Positions 1-9,723 of a stretch of DNA of 64,000 nucleotides are shown in pieces. Both the position numbers and the translations under genes were made by a program. This DNA comes from Bacteroidota bacterium. Its GTDB lineage: Bacteria; Bacteroidota; Bacteroidia; Palsa-965. Numbering within the stretch: the stretch's first letter is position 1; the number at the start of each line of letters is the position of its first letter. The stretch is from the NCBI GenBank assembly GCA_020402865.1, contig JADBYT010000007.1, forward strand, positions 1 to 64,000. The letters are read 5' to 3'. A model generated the notes under the pieces. The model was given only the letters and a program-made list of their open reading frames with translations. It ran no database searches and was not told the origin of the DNA.

Positions 1-854
1 AGCAGATGTGCCTGCACTTCGTCCGGCACCTGCACGTTTATGTCGGGCACAAATGCGCGCACCCAGTCAATCGCATCGCGCTCCATAAACTCGAGACCCG
101 AAGGCGTGATTCCGGCGCGAAACACGGCGCTAACGGCTTCACACGCATCGGCGGCATTGTTAAACGGCACCAGCATGACTAAGTTGTGCGGCGGATACGG
201 AATAAGGCGGAACACAATTCTGGTAATGATGCCCAGCGTGCCCTCACTGCCAATCATAAGGTGCGTGAGGTTGTAGCCGGTTGAATATTTGAGCACGTTG
301 GCGCCTGTCCACACAATTTCGCCGGTGGGCAGCACCACCTGCATGTTGAGCACATAATCGCGGGTGGTGCCGTATTTCACGGCTTTGGGGCCGCCGGAGC
401 TGTGCGCGAGATTGCCGCCGAGGAAACAACTGCCTTTGCTGGCGGGATCTGGCGGATAAAACAGGCCTTTTTCGCGCACGGCGTTTTGGAATTCTTCGTT
501 TATCACGCCCGGCTCCACGGTAGCCTGCAGGTTGGCTTCGTCGATGTGGAGAATTTTGTTGAAACGCTCCATCGAAAGCACAATGCCGCCGTGTACGGGC
601 AGTGCACCGCCGCTAAGCCCTGTGCCCGCGCCGCGCGGCGTGAGCGGTATGAGGTAAATATTGCACAGCCGCACAATGGCCGAAATTTCTTCGGGCGTGT
701 GCGGACGAACCACACAGGCGGGTTTGTAAAGCAGATCTTCGGTTTCGTCCTGCCCGTAACGCAAAAGGCGCTCTTCATCCGTATGCACATAGTCGGGGCC
801 GAGCAGGCTTTGCAGTTCGGCAATAAGTTCGGGCGTAAGTATTCCGGCGTTCAT
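1..854 (-). CDS. glcD: FAD-linked oxidase, glycolate oxidase GlcD type (partial, C-terminus off the left edge)
   Basis: The minus strand is open from an ATG at 854 to the window edge, giving about 284 N-terminal residues of a protein that is usually about 460 long. It begins MNAGILTPELIAEL and carries the PCMH-type FAD-binding domain: the PRGAGTGLSGGA loop, VEPGV, a YPPDPASKGSCFLGGN segment and SEGTLGIIT. These are typical of GlcD/D-lactate dehydrogenase-type flavoproteins that oxidise 2-hydroxy acids such as glycolate or D-lactate in the cytoplasm or at the inner membrane. The C-terminal substrate domain is outside the window, so the substrate cannot be told. It is divergent from the dipeptidyl peptidase gene at 961, with about 100 bases between them. 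Confidence 0.9.
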   Translation of the reverse strand, partial: MNAGILTPELIAELQSLLGPDYVHTDEERLLRYGQDETEDLLYKPACVVRPHTPEEISAIVRLCNIYLIPLTPRGAGTGLSGGALPVHGGIVLSMERFNKILHIDEANLQATVEPGVINEEFQNAVREKGLFYPPDPASKGSCFLGGNLAHSSGGPKAVKYGTTRDYVLNMQVVLPTGEIVWTGANVLKYSTGYNLTHLMIGSEGTLGIITRIVFRLIPYPPHNLVMLVPFNNAADACEAVSAVFRAGITPSGLEFMERDAIDWVRAFVPDINVQVPDEVQAHL

Positions 855-960
855 CAGCTTGTGGTTCCGTAAATCAGTTTCGTGTGCCGCCGGGAAGTTC
901 TTTAACCGTTTTCCGGCGAAATCGTGTATTTTGTGCGTCCAAATTTACAGGTAAATCATC

Positions 961-3174
961 ATGCTGCGAATTTCACGTATGGCCCTTGTGGCCGGATTAA
1001 TGCTTGTGTCGGCCACAGCCGGTGCTCAACTGCAAACCAAAAAAATTACGCTCGAAGACTGCTGGGCCAAACCTACCTTCCGCGCCGACGGCGTGTGGGG
1101 CCTGCGGCCCATGAAAGACGGACAGCACTACACGAGCTTCGAAACACTTGAAGACAAAACGGTGCAGGTGTCGAAATACAACTACGTAACCGGCAACCGT
1201 GTACAAGTGCTGTTTACCGAAAAACAACTCACTCCCGAAGGTAAAACCGACCATATCGACATTGGCGATTACACCTTCAGCGCCGACGAGAAAAAAGTGC
1301 TCATCAGCACCAATTCAGAAAACATTTACCGCTATTCCACCAAAGAAGAAAACTACGTGCTTGACCTTGCCACCGGCAAACTGCGCCAGCTTTCCGCAAA
1401 AGGCAAACAACGCCTGGCCACATTCTCGCCCGACGGAAGCAAAGTAGTTTTCATGCGCGATAACAACCTCTTTCTGGTGGACCTGAAAGACATGAGCGAA
1501 TCGCAGATTACCAGCGACGGCGCCTGGAACAAAATCATTAATGGCGGCACCGACTGGGTGTATGAAGAAGAATTTGCGCTGGAAAGCGGCATCCGCTGGT
1601 CGCCCGACAGCCGCCGCATTGCCTTTCTGCGTTTTGATGAAAGTCAGGTAAAAGAGTTTGCCATGACCATGTACAACACCGGCCTTTATCCCGAGCCTTA
1701 CAGCTTTAAATACCCCAAAGCCGGCGAAAAAAATTCGTATGTGAGCATTCTCATTTACGATGTAACCAATGGCGAAATTGTACCGGTTGATGTGGGACAG
1801 GAAACCGACCAGTACATTCCCCGCCTCGACTGGACGGCCAATGCCAATGTGCTTTCGTTTCAGCGCATGAACCGTTTGCAAAACAAACTTGAACTGCTTT
1901 TTGCCGATGCCGCCACCGGAAAATCAACCGTGGTGCTTGAAGAAACCAGTAAAACCTACATTGAAGTAAGCAACGACCTGCGCTTTTTGCCCGATAACAA
2001 ACGCTTTATCTGGAGCAGCGATGCCGACGGCCGCAACCACCTGTACAGCTATACGTTTGAAGGCACAAAAATTACGGGCAAACTTCAGCTTACTTCCGGC
2101 GCATTTGATGTAATTGAGTTCTACGGTATCGACGAAAAAAACACCAGTTTGTTTTATCAGTCGAACGAAGAACATCCTGCACGCCGCGCGGTGTACAGCG
2201 TTACACTCGATGGTAAGAAGAAAATGAAGCTTTCGTCGCAACTTGGCACCAACCGCGCCGAGTTCAGCACGGGCATGAAGTATTACATCAATACATTTTC
2301 AACGGCCAATATACCGCCGGTAATTACGCTGCACGATGCGTCGGGAAAACAGATCAAGGAACTGGTAAACAACGAAAACCTGCGCCAGATTACGGCCATC
2401 TACGGTTTTGCAAAGAAGGAGTTCTTTGAAATCACCAACGCCGAAGGCATCAAACTTCAGGCATGGATGATTAAGCCGAACGATTTTGACCCGAAGAAAA
2501 AGTACCCTGTGCTGATGCACGTGTACGGCGGCCCCGGCCACAATACGGTAAACGACCAGTGGGAACGCGGCGATTTTTACTGGCACCAGTTCCTTGCGCA
2601 GCAGGGCTACATTGTGGTATCGGTTGATAACCGCGGCACCGAATATCAGGGGGCGGCTTTCAAAAAAGCCACCTACGGCAAAATGGGCGAACTCGAAAGT
2701 GCCGACCAGATAAGCGCCGCAAAATGGTTGCAGCAGCAGCCTTATGTGGATGCAAACCGCATCGGCATTCAGGGCTGGAGCTATGGCGGATACATGTCGA
2801 GCCTTTGCCTGGCGGTGGGCGCCGATATTTTTAAGCTGGCTATTTCGGTAGCGCCCGTAGCTAACTGGCGTTACTACGACTCAATTTACACCGAGCGTTA
2901 CATGGGTCTGCCCAAAGACAACGGCAAAGGTTACGATGCGTTTTCGCCCACCAACAACTTGCAGAAGATAAAAGGCAAACTCCTGCTCGTTCATGGCACA
3001 GCCGATGATAACGTGCATTTTCAGAATTCGGTGGAGATGGTGAATGCGTTGGTGAAAAGCAATGTCCAGTTCGACTTCTTTATGTTCCCCGATAAAAATC
3101 ATGGCATTTATGGAGGTAACACCCGTCTCTATCTGTTTACCAAAATGACCGATTACCTGAAAGCCAATCTGTAA
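961..3174 (+). CDS. Dipeptidyl peptidase IV, S9B family, secreted
   Basis: 737 residues with an N-terminal signal peptide (MLRISRMALVAGLMLVSATAGA). The first two thirds are the DPP IV beta-propeller, including the run of Glu at 202-204 in DWVYEEEFA, which in DPP IV binds the free N-terminus of the substrate. The C-terminal alpha/beta hydrolase domain has the nucleophile elbow GWSYGGY (Ser607), Asp682 in HGTADDNVH and His714 in KNHGIYGG, so the catalytic triad is complete. The family removes X-Pro or X-Ala dipeptides from peptide N-termini, here probably in the periplasm. Two peptide transporters follow on the same strand, which fits breakdown of protein outside the cytoplasm and import of the products. 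Length is normal for the family. Confidence 0.95.
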   Translation: MLRISRMALVAGLMLVSATAGAQLQTKKITLEDCWAKPTFRADGVWGLRPMKDGQHYTSFETLEDKTVQVSKYNYVTGNRVQVLFTEKQLTPEGKTDHIDIGDYTFSADEKKVLISTNSENIYRYSTKEENYVLDLATGKLRQLSAKGKQRLATFSPDGSKVVFMRDNNLFLVDLKDMSESQITSDGAWNKIINGGTDWVYEEEFALESGIRWSPDSRRIAFLRFDESQVKEFAMTMYNTGLYPEPYSFKYPKAGEKNSYVSILIYDVTNGEIVPVDVGQETDQYIPRLDWTANANVLSFQRMNRLQNKLELLFADAATGKSTVVLEETSKTYIEVSNDLRFLPDNKRFIWSSDADGRNHLYSYTFEGTKITGKLQLTSGAFDVIEFYGIDEKNTSLFYQSNEEHPARRAVYSVTLDGKKKMKLSSQLGTNRAEFSTGMKYYINTFSTANIPPVITLHDASGKQIKELVNNENLRQITAIYGFAKKEFFEITNAEGIKLQAWMIKPNDFDPKKKYPVLMHVYGGPGHNTVNDQWERGDFYWHQFLAQQGYIVVSVDNRGTEYQGAAFKKATYGKMGELESADQISAAKWLQQQPYVDANRIGIQGWSYGGYMSSLCLAVGADIFKLAISVAPVANWRYYDSIYTERYMGLPKDNGKGYDAFSPTNNLQKIKGKLLLVHGTADDNVHFQNSVEMVNALVKSNVQFDFFMFPDKNHGIYGGNTRLYLFTKMTDYLKANL

Positions 3175-3327
3175 GTAGTGAAAAGTATGCAGTGATGTGT
3201 GTATAGTGAAAAGCGAAGTGGTGCAATTTTCTGGGATAAACTGCTGATTTTCTGTCTTTGACGGAAAGAACAGCGGTTCCGGGGCAAAAAAACCAATCAA
3301 GCTATGCTTTACACTCACCACTATTTC

Positions 3328-3335
3328 TATCTTCG
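3328..3335 (+). promoter_or_regulatory. Candidate -7 box of a Bacteroidota promoter
   Basis: TATCTTCG followed by CA lies 34 bases before the POT transporter start and resembles the Bacteroidota -7 consensus TAnnTTTG with one mismatch. No TTTG is found 19 bases upstream, so this rests on the -7 box alone. The rest of the 3175-3368 gap holds only two copies of AGTGAAAAG and no clear terminator. Confidence 0.3.
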
Positions 3336-3368
3336 CAATTCATCATTGTTTAACATTACTGCTCAGAT

Positions 3369-5018
3369 ATGACTGACACAACCTCTAAAGGCCATCCCAA
3401 AGGGCTTTATCTGCTGTTTGCCACCGAAATGTGGGAGCGCTTCAATTTCTACGGAATGCGCGCCATTCTTTCGCTGTTTCTGATTAATGCGTTAGCGTAT
3501 TCAGATGCCGAATCTTCTGTTATTTATGGTGGTTTTCTTGGTCTTTGCTACTTAACCCCGATGCTTGGCGGATTTATTTCCGACCGCTATCTGGGCAACC
3601 GTGCGTGCATTCAGCTGGGCGGTTTAACAATGGGTCTGGGACAGTTGCTGCTGTTTGTTTCGGCTTCGCTCTATGCTTCAAACCTCGAAACAGCCCGAAT
3701 GGTTATGTGGGTTGCATTGGGTGTAATTATTATGGGTAACGGCTTTTTCAAACCCAACATTTCATCCATGGTGGGCAGCCTTTATCCCAAAGGCGATAAC
3801 CGTCTTGACTCAGCCTTCACCATTTTCTACATGGGTATCAACCTCGGCGCACTTATTGGTAATGCAATTTGTTCGATTGTAGGTGATGTGAAAGTGGATG
3901 GCGTGCGCGATATTTCGGCCTTCAAATGGGGATTCCTTGCGGCAGGTTTGGCCATGTTCCTCGGGGTAATTATTTTCTATGTGTGGAAAAACAAATTCAT
4001 CCGCACACCCGAAGGAAACCCGATTGGCGCCCGTCCTGATCACAAAAATACACCCGCTGCCGAACAGGCCAAGTTTGCTCCGACAAGCATTGCACTCTGG
4101 GCCGGTATTGCAATTGTTCTGATCAATGTATTTCACTTTTTGGTAGGTCAGAACTGGATTTACTCGTTCATTTACAGCAGCGGTCTTGCGCTTGCCGGAT
4201 TGATCATTACCGATAAATCGCTCACCAAACAGGAACGCGACCGTATTTCGGTAATGTATATGGTAGGATTCTTTGTAATCTTCTTCTGGGCTTGTTTTGA
4301 GCAGGCCGGTTCTTCGCTCACCTTCATTGCCGATAAGCAAACAGACACTACGCTGCTTGGCTGGACCATGCCGCCCACACTGGTGCAGAACTTCAATGCT
4401 ATTTTCGTAATTGCGCTGGCGCCAATTTTTAGTGTATTGTGGATTATGCTGAACAAGCGTAACCTCGAACCCATTTCTCCTGCCAAGCAGGCTATTGGTC
4501 TTGCCATTCTTTCGCTGGGCTATCTGGTTATAGCCTTCCAGGTGCGCGATCTTGGCGGTGCAAAACTTGGTGTGATCTGGCTTATTGTAATGTATCTGCT
4601 TCACACCATCGGCGAACTTTGCCTCTCGCCCATTGGTCTTTCGCTGGTAGCCAAATTGGCTCCGGCCCGTTTCTCATCGCTGCTCATGGGTGTATGGTTC
4701 CTTTCAAACGCATCAGGTTATGCGCTGGCTGGTACTTTGGGAGCACTCATCCCGCAAGGTCCCGGCGAAATTGCTGCGGCTTCAGAAAAAGGTATTGATC
4801 TGGTGGCTGTTCTCAACAAAACCATTACGCCTACTGCCGAACAGCTTGCCACGCTCAAGGAACTCAAAATTTCCAGTGTTTATCCGAGCTTTGCCGGCTT
4901 CGAACTTCATAACCTGTATGAGTTTTTCATGGTATTCGTTATTCTCTCGGGCGTTGCAGCCGTACTGCTGTTTGCGCTTGTGCCGCTTATGAAAAAACTC
5001 ATGCACGGCGTTCGCTAA
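3369..5018 (+). CDS. POT-family proton-dependent di/tripeptide transporter
   Basis: 549 residues, rich in hydrophobic segments (about 12-14 membrane helices). The N-terminus KGLYLLFATEMWERFNFYGMRA carries the ExxER-type motif (EMWERF) that couples proton movement in POT/PTR2 transporters, followed by the GGFISDRYLGNR loop between helices 2 and 3. The family brings di- and tripeptides across the inner membrane with protons. It sits between a dipeptidyl peptidase and an OPT oligopeptide transporter, so dipeptides released by the peptidase are plausible substrates. A hairpin terminator follows at 5041. Length and motifs are normal. Confidence 0.95.
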   Translation: MTDTTSKGHPKGLYLLFATEMWERFNFYGMRAILSLFLINALAYSDAESSVIYGGFLGLCYLTPMLGGFISDRYLGNRACIQLGGLTMGLGQLLLFVSASLYASNLETARMVMWVALGVIIMGNGFFKPNISSMVGSLYPKGDNRLDSAFTIFYMGINLGALIGNAICSIVGDVKVDGVRDISAFKWGFLAAGLAMFLGVIIFYVWKNKFIRTPEGNPIGARPDHKNTPAAEQAKFAPTSIALWAGIAIVLINVFHFLVGQNWIYSFIYSSGLALAGLIITDKSLTKQERDRISVMYMVGFFVIFFWACFEQAGSSLTFIADKQTDTTLLGWTMPPTLVQNFNAIFVIALAPIFSVLWIMLNKRNLEPISPAKQAIGLAILSLGYLVIAFQVRDLGGAKLGVIWLIVMYLLHTIGELCLSPIGLSLVAKLAPARFSSLLMGVWFLSNASGYALAGTLGALIPQGPGEIAAASEKGIDLVAVLNKTITPTAEQLATLKELKISSVYPSFAGFELHNLYEFFMVFVILSGVAAVLLFALVPLMKKLMHGVR

Positions 5019-5040
5019 TACATTACACACAAACACACGT

Positions 5041-5078
5041 AAACAGCCACGTCAGAAGTAATTCACGTGGCTGTTTTA
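5041..5078 (+). terminator. Intrinsic terminator after the POT transporter
   Basis: A 12-base-pair perfect stem (AAACAGCCACGT pairing with ACGTGGCTGTTT) closes a short loop and runs into TTTTATTA. It lies 22 bases after the POT stop and 16 bases before the next start, so the OPT gene probably has its own promoter or depends on read-through. Confidence 0.8.
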
Positions 5079-5093
5079 TTACCTGGTTAAACA

Positions 5094-7133
5094 ATGAGCA
5101 ATGTTTTCAAGCCTTATGTAAACGATGGCACGCTGATGGCCGAGTTTACGCCCCGTGCCATTATTCTTGGCTGCATCTTCGGCGTATTGTTTGGCGCGGC
5201 CAATGTGTATCTGGCACTGAAAGCCGGACTCACAGTGTCGGCATCCATTCCCATTGCCGTAATGGCTATTTCCATTGGCCGTAAAGCGTTGCGCACCACC
5301 ATTCTGGAAAACAACATTATCCAGACCACCGGTTCGGCGGGCGAATCCATTGCTTCAGGCGTGGTGTTTACCTTGCCTGCATTCCTTTTCCTCAGTGCGG
5401 ATGCCAGCGGGGAAGTGTTTTTCAATTACTGGACCATTTTTGCGCTGGCCGTAATTGGCGGTTTGCTTGGCACGCTGATGATGATTCCGCTGCGCCGCTC
5501 GCTCATTGTACAGGAGCACGAAACACTTCCCTACCCCGAAGGCACGGCCTGCGCGCAGGTGCTCATTGCCGGCGACAAAGGCGGGCAGTTTGCACGCACG
5601 GCTTACCTTGGTCTGGCCGCTGCCGGTGTGTATGCCCTGCTGCAAAAATTCTTTCACTTTATTGCCGATGTACCCGGCTATCTGGTGAGTCAGACCAACA
5701 AATTCATGCCCTCGGCCCGCATTGATGCAGAGATTACGCCCGAGTATCTTGGCGTGGGCTACATTATCGGGCCGCGTATTTCGGGGCAGCTGGTGGCGGG
5801 CGGTGTGCTGGCCTGGCTGGCGTTGATTCCGCTGCTGGCGTTCCTTGTGCCGGCCGATGTAATTGCCGCGCAGCTGGTAAAACTCGGCTACCTCGAAAGC
5901 CTTACCACAGCTGGCGGTGCTGGCGGCTGGGATCCGCTTACCCACCATTTTGCCGATACTGCCGAGGCGGTGTACAAAGCCTTTGTACGCCAGATTGGCG
6001 CGGGCGCGGTGGCAGCGGGTGGCTTCATTACGCTTTTCAAAACATTTCCTACCATTGTTCGCTCCTTCCGCCAAAGCCTCGCAGCCATCCGCGGCGGAAA
6101 GGCAAACACCGAAACCCGCCGCACCGAAAACGATCTTTCTATCAAGGTAACGCTCTACGGCTGCCTAGCACTGGTGGCACTCATTACCGTGCTGCCTGTA
6201 ATTCCGGGCGATACACTGCTCGGTAAACTGCTTATTGGCATCCTCGTAATTGTATTCGGCTTTTTCTTCGTCACCGTATCAAGCCGCATTGTTGGCATTA
6301 TCGGCAGCAGCAACAGTCCGGTGTCGGGCATGACCATAGCCACCATTATGGGTACGGCCCTGGTGTTTATTGCCTTTGGATTAACCGGCAAAGCCTATGA
6401 GCCCATGGTGCTGGTGGTGGGCGGACTGATTTGCATTGCGGCGGCCAACGCGGGCAATACGTCGCAGGATCTGAAAACAGGCTTTCTCATTGGCGCCACG
6501 CCGCGTGCCCAGCAGCTTGCATTGTTTATTGGCGCCATCGTATCCACATTTGTGGTCGGTTTTGTTGTGCATCTGCTCGATACGCCCACAGCTGCACAGC
6601 AGGCTGAAGGAATTAACCACGCCATAGGCAATACGTACGCTGCACCGCAGGCTACACTTATGGCTACGCTCATTAAAGGCTTGCTCGGCAACGGCCTCGA
6701 CTGGCAGTATGTAATGGTGGGCGTGTTTCTGGCCGTTACGGTGGAGCTTTGCGGGGTAAACGCGCTTTCATTTGCCGTAGGTGCTTACCTGCCGCTTTCC
6801 ACCACACTGCCCATATTTGCCGGTGGCTGCGTAAAAGGTGTGGTTGACTGGAACGCCAAACGTAAAAAGCAGGAACCCGAAGAAGGCGAACTTGGCCGCG
6901 GCAGCCTCTTTGCCACCGGACTTGTGGCCGGCGGAGCACTTATGGGCGTACTGGCCGCCGCACTGAGTGTATGGCCCGCCAGTGCTGATGTACTTGCGAA
7001 ACTCGACCTGTCGGAAAGTATGAAAAATGCTTTGGGCAGCGGCGGTTATATGCTGCTGGGGGCTTTGTGCTTTGTGGCATTGGGTGTTATCCTGTTCCGC
7101 GTGGCCGTTAAAAAAGATGCGCACAAGGAGTAA
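5094..7133 (+). CDS. OPT-family oligopeptide transporter
   Basis: 679 residues, very hydrophobic throughout, with about 14-16 predicted membrane segments. The N-terminal FTPRAIILGCIFGVLFGAAN, the GSAGESIASGV segment and LPYPEGTACAQVL are typical of bacterial OPT proteins, which import oligopeptides (some members carry metal-siderophore complexes) across the inner membrane. The C-terminus is a short basic tail (KKDAHKE). Placement straight after the DPP IV and POT genes favours peptide uptake, but the exact substrate cannot be read from sequence. A small hairpin begins at the stop codon. Confidence 0.93.
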   Translation: MSNVFKPYVNDGTLMAEFTPRAIILGCIFGVLFGAANVYLALKAGLTVSASIPIAVMAISIGRKALRTTILENNIIQTTGSAGESIASGVVFTLPAFLFLSADASGEVFFNYWTIFALAVIGGLLGTLMMIPLRRSLIVQEHETLPYPEGTACAQVLIAGDKGGQFARTAYLGLAAAGVYALLQKFFHFIADVPGYLVSQTNKFMPSARIDAEITPEYLGVGYIIGPRISGQLVAGGVLAWLALIPLLAFLVPADVIAAQLVKLGYLESLTTAGGAGGWDPLTHHFADTAEAVYKAFVRQIGAGAVAAGGFITLFKTFPTIVRSFRQSLAAIRGGKANTETRRTENDLSIKVTLYGCLALVALITVLPVIPGDTLLGKLLIGILVIVFGFFFVTVSSRIVGIIGSSNSPVSGMTIATIMGTALVFIAFGLTGKAYEPMVLVVGGLICIAAANAGNTSQDLKTGFLIGATPRAQQLALFIGAIVSTFVVGFVVHLLDTPTAAQQAEGINHAIGNTYAAPQATLMATLIKGLLGNGLDWQYVMVGVFLAVTVELCGVNALSFAVGAYLPLSTTLPIFAGGCVKGVVDWNAKRKKQEPEEGELGRGSLFATGLVAGGALMGVLAAALSVWPASADVLAKLDLSESMKNALGSGGYMLLGALCFVALGVILFRVAVKKDAHKE

Positions 7134-7153
7134 AGCCGGCTACAGGCTTTTTT
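7132..7153 (+). terminator. Probable terminator of the OPT gene
   Basis: A short hairpin (AAAGCC pairing with GGCTTT, 7-base loop) overlaps the OPT stop codon and runs into TTTTTTC. The 6-bp stem is weak, but it is followed by the right U-tract. Confidence 0.5.
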
Positions 7154-7200
7154 CGTACCTTGTAGTAATAAAACAGGCTCGGTTTTTGCAAACAAACTGT

Positions 7201-7836
7201 ATGATGAAGATGAAACTGAACAAATTTCGCCTTGTATTGCTGGCCGGTGCGGCCTCTGCACTTACACTTACTGCTTTTACGCTCAATAATCATCCGCAGC
7301 AAACACCCGCCGCCAAACCACAAACTGCCACTGCCGCACACGTAGAATGGATTTCGATTGAAGAAGCCCAGAAACGCTGCGAAAAAGAACCTCGCCGCAT
7401 TTTTATCGACTTCACCACAAGCTGGTGTGGCTGGTGTAAGGTGATGGATCAGAACACGTTCTCAAACCCGGTTATTGCGGCTTACATGAACAAAAACTTC
7501 TACTGCGTAAGTTTCAATGCCGAAACCAGCGATACCGTAACCTTCAACGGCCAGCAGTTTTTTAACCGCAATCCCGGCACACCACGCAGTCCGCACGATT
7601 TTGCCATAGCCGTACTGCGCGGACAGATGTCATACCCCAGCTACGGCATCTTCAACAAAGCACGCAACTCGGTGTCTATTCTGCAGGGCTACATGGCCCC
7701 CGAACAGTTTGAACCTTACCTGCACTACTACGCCGAGGAAAAAGAAAGCGTAATGGCCTATGCCGACTTTCTCAAAACCTTCAAAAGCGAATTACCACCG
7801 GCTCCGCAAAACAAAACCGCCGCACCCGGCCATTAA
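7201..7836 (+). CDS. Thioredoxin-like protein with WCGWC motif, exported
   Basis: Starting at the ATG at 7201 gives 211 residues with a basic N-terminus and a hydrophobic signal segment (KLNKFRLVLLAGAASALTLTAFT); frame-open sequence upstream lacks coding character. The thioredoxin fold follows from about residue 48, with WISIEEAQKRCEKEPRRIFIDFTTSWCGWCKVMD carrying the redox pair Cys76 and Cys79. This CGWC type, followed by VMDQNTFSN, resembles the DUF255/thioredoxin_7 proteins thought to act as periplasmic disulfide reductases. The partner is unknown. The C-terminus is rich in Pro, Lys and Ala. The small HTH/coiled-coil gene begins 18 bases later. Confidence 0.85.
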   Translation: MMKMKLNKFRLVLLAGAASALTLTAFTLNNHPQQTPAAKPQTATAAHVEWISIEEAQKRCEKEPRRIFIDFTTSWCGWCKVMDQNTFSNPVIAAYMNKNFYCVSFNAETSDTVTFNGQQFFNRNPGTPRSPHDFAIAVLRGQMSYPSYGIFNKARNSVSILQGYMAPEQFEPYLHYYAEEKESVMAYADFLKTFKSELPPAPQNKTAAPGH

Positions 7837-7854
7837 TCACACGCCCCCACTCAC

Positions 7855-8265
7855 ATGACAGAGCAGGAAAACACCAGCGTACCTACCCTCCCTGATCTGA
7901 AAAAGCGCATTGAAGCCATCCTGAAAATGCGCGACTATACCTACACCGCCCTTGTCGATCACATTGGCACCACTGAACGCGAGCTCGATAACGCGCTTGC
8001 GCAAAGCACCATTGAAATACGCACCCTCGAAAAAATTTCAAAGGCACTGCGCATTCCGCTCTACAGTTTTTTCAGAAACAGCGAGCAATCAGGCGATGAA
8101 AATCCGCACAACTACTACAACGTAAACATCTGGGCGCCCGAAGAAATCCAGCTTCGTACCGAAAATGAAAACCTGCGCCAGGAAGTGGATCGCCTGCGTT
8201 TGGAGGTGGCTAAGAAGGAAATTCTGATTCAGGGATTGGAAGAACAGTTGAAAGCGAAGACGTGA
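7855..8265 (+). CDS. Small HTH and coiled-coil protein, possible regulator
   Basis: 136 residues. Residues about 12-70 (LPDLKKRIEAILKMRDYTYTALVDHIGTTERELD to ISKALRIPLYSFF) look like an XRE-type helix-turn-helix: a short helix pair, a 'try the next position' loop and a dimerising helix. Residues about 98-135 form a leucine-rich heptad segment (IQLRTENENLRQEVDRLRLEVAKKEILIQGLEEQLK), a clear coiled coil. Together they suggest a dimeric DNA-binding protein. It follows the thioredoxin-like gene by 18 bases and may be co-transcribed with it. No specific family was recognised and the target is unknown. Confidence 0.7.
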   Translation: MTEQENTSVPTLPDLKKRIEAILKMRDYTYTALVDHIGTTERELDNALAQSTIEIRTLEKISKALRIPLYSFFRNSEQSGDENPHNYYNVNIWAPEEIQLRTENENLRQEVDRLRLEVAKKEILIQGLEEQLKAKT

Positions 8266-8536
8266 GGTAATTCATTTACACTATATGAGTATTATGAGAT
8301 ATGTAGTGATAAAAACTATCTTTATAGCTTGGAAGCATTTCCAAAACTAACAGAATTATTTAATTGCTAAAAAATTCAAGGCTTGAAATTGACTTCCTTA
8401 GCGGTCAATCGTTATTGAGATAAATATAGTTATTGCAATGTTCAGAAAAAACAATAACCTAAATTTGGCCTACTTTGTGAAATAGGTCAAGTTTTGTATG
8501 TAGAAAATGAGCCGTTGCTAACTAAAATAAAACCAG
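8266..8536. other. A+T-rich intergenic boundary of the restriction-modification island
   Basis: This 271-base stretch is much richer in A and T than the genes on its left and marks the left edge of the island. It contains a near-miss of the -7 consensus (CCTACTTTGTG near 8470) but no convincing -33 box, no direct repeat that would mark an insertion site, and no open frame of note. Confidence 0.5.
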
Positions 8537-9721
8537 ATGAGAAATAGCGGTATTAAGAAACAGAAATACAAGATTACAACCGTTGAACAGGCAAAGACTG
8601 TTTCTCGTAATTTCTTGAAAACAATAGAACTCGATAAAGCTATTGACTTTGGACTTCCAGAAATAGATGACAGATATCACATTTGGAGAGTTCCGGTTAA
8701 ATCGAAGAGTAACGAAAATATCGGCGAGATTGTTATTGATGCATTTACGACATTAATTATCGAGAAAAAGACAACCAATAAGAAAGTTCTCGAATCAAGA
8801 CTCTTGGGAAGAAAAAATGGCACAGAAGTAAAAAACAAAGGAAATAATATCCCGAAAATTTCAAATCTAAGAAATACAATCGGTCTAGGAGACTGCGAAA
8901 TTCTATTAAAAGAAACTCCAAGCGAATCGATTGATTTGGTTTTTACTTCACCTCCGTATTACAATGCCAGACCTGAATACGTTGAATATTTATCTTATGA
9001 AGAATATCTGCTAAAAATCAGAAAAATCATTCATCAAGCTCACAGGGTTTTGAATGAAGGGCGATTCTTCGTAATAAATATTTCACCCGTTCTAATAAGA
9101 CGTGCTTCAAGAAATGAAGCATCAAAAAGGATTGCAGTTCCTTTTGACTTCCACAGAATATTCATAGAAGAAGGTTTTGAATTTGTCGATGATATTCATT
9201 GGGTTAAGCCGGAAGGTGCAGGATGGGCTACAGGACGTGGAAGAAGATTTGCCGCAGATAGGAACCCATTACAGTATAAACCAGTACCTGTAACTGAATA
9301 CATTCTTGTTTATAGAAAACAAACAGATAAACTAATTGATTGGCACATTAGAAAGCATCCCGACCCAAACACTATTGAATCATCAAAAATTAAAGATGGT
9401 TATGAAACAACTAATCTTTGGAAAATACATCCATCATATAATAAGAAGCATCCTGCAGTTTTTCCCTTGGATCTTGCAGAAAAGGTAATCCAATATTACT
9501 CTTTTAAAAACGATGTAATTCTGGATCCATTCGCAGGAACAGGTACAACGGGAAAAGCAGCCGTAAAAAACGGTAGACGATTTGTACTTTTTGAACAAGA
9601 AGAAGAATATATGAATCTTATTAAAGAAGATGTGTTTAATTGGTTACAAAAGGATACAGAAAAAATAAATTGGATTAACACCGAAGCCCCAAAAAGCAGA
9701 CAACGGTATTTAAATCTTTAA
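8537..9721 (+). CDS. Type II DNA methyltransferase, beta-class, N4-cytosine type likely
   Basis: 394 residues. Motif IV is [12 protein letters not shown] at about 136-147 and motif I is [13 protein letters not shown] at about 332-344, so the order is IV before I (beta class); SPPY is mostly found in N4-cytosine enzymes. Between them lies a target-recognition region with [23 protein letters not shown]. An extra N-terminal stretch of about 90 residues ([20 protein letters not shown], then [12 protein letters not shown]) is not part of the catalytic core. The next gene begins 2 bases after the stop and has no methylase motif, so it is the likely cognate restriction enzyme. Codon use is A+T-rich unlike the flanks, indicating horizontal transfer. 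Confidence 0.92.
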   Translation: MRNSGIKKQKYKITTVEQAKTVSRNFLKTIELDKAIDFGLPEIDDRYHIWRVPVKSKSNENIGEIVIDAFTTLIIEKKTTNKKVLESRLLGRKNGTEVKNKGNNIPKISNLRNTIGLGDCEILLKETPSESIDLVFTSPPYYNARPEYVEYLSYEEYLLKIRKIIHQAHRVLNEGRFFVINISPVLIRRASRNEASKRIAVPFDFHRIFIEEGFEFVDDIHWVKPEGAGWATGRGRRFAADRNPLQYKPVPVTEYILVYRKQTDKLIDWHIRKHPDPNTIESSKIKDGYETTNLWKIHPSYNKKHPAVFPLDLAEKVIQYYSFKNDVILDPFAGTGTTGKAAVKNGRRFVLFEQEEEYMNLIKEDVFNWLQKDTEKINWINTEAPKSRQRYLNL

Positions 9722-9723
9722 AT

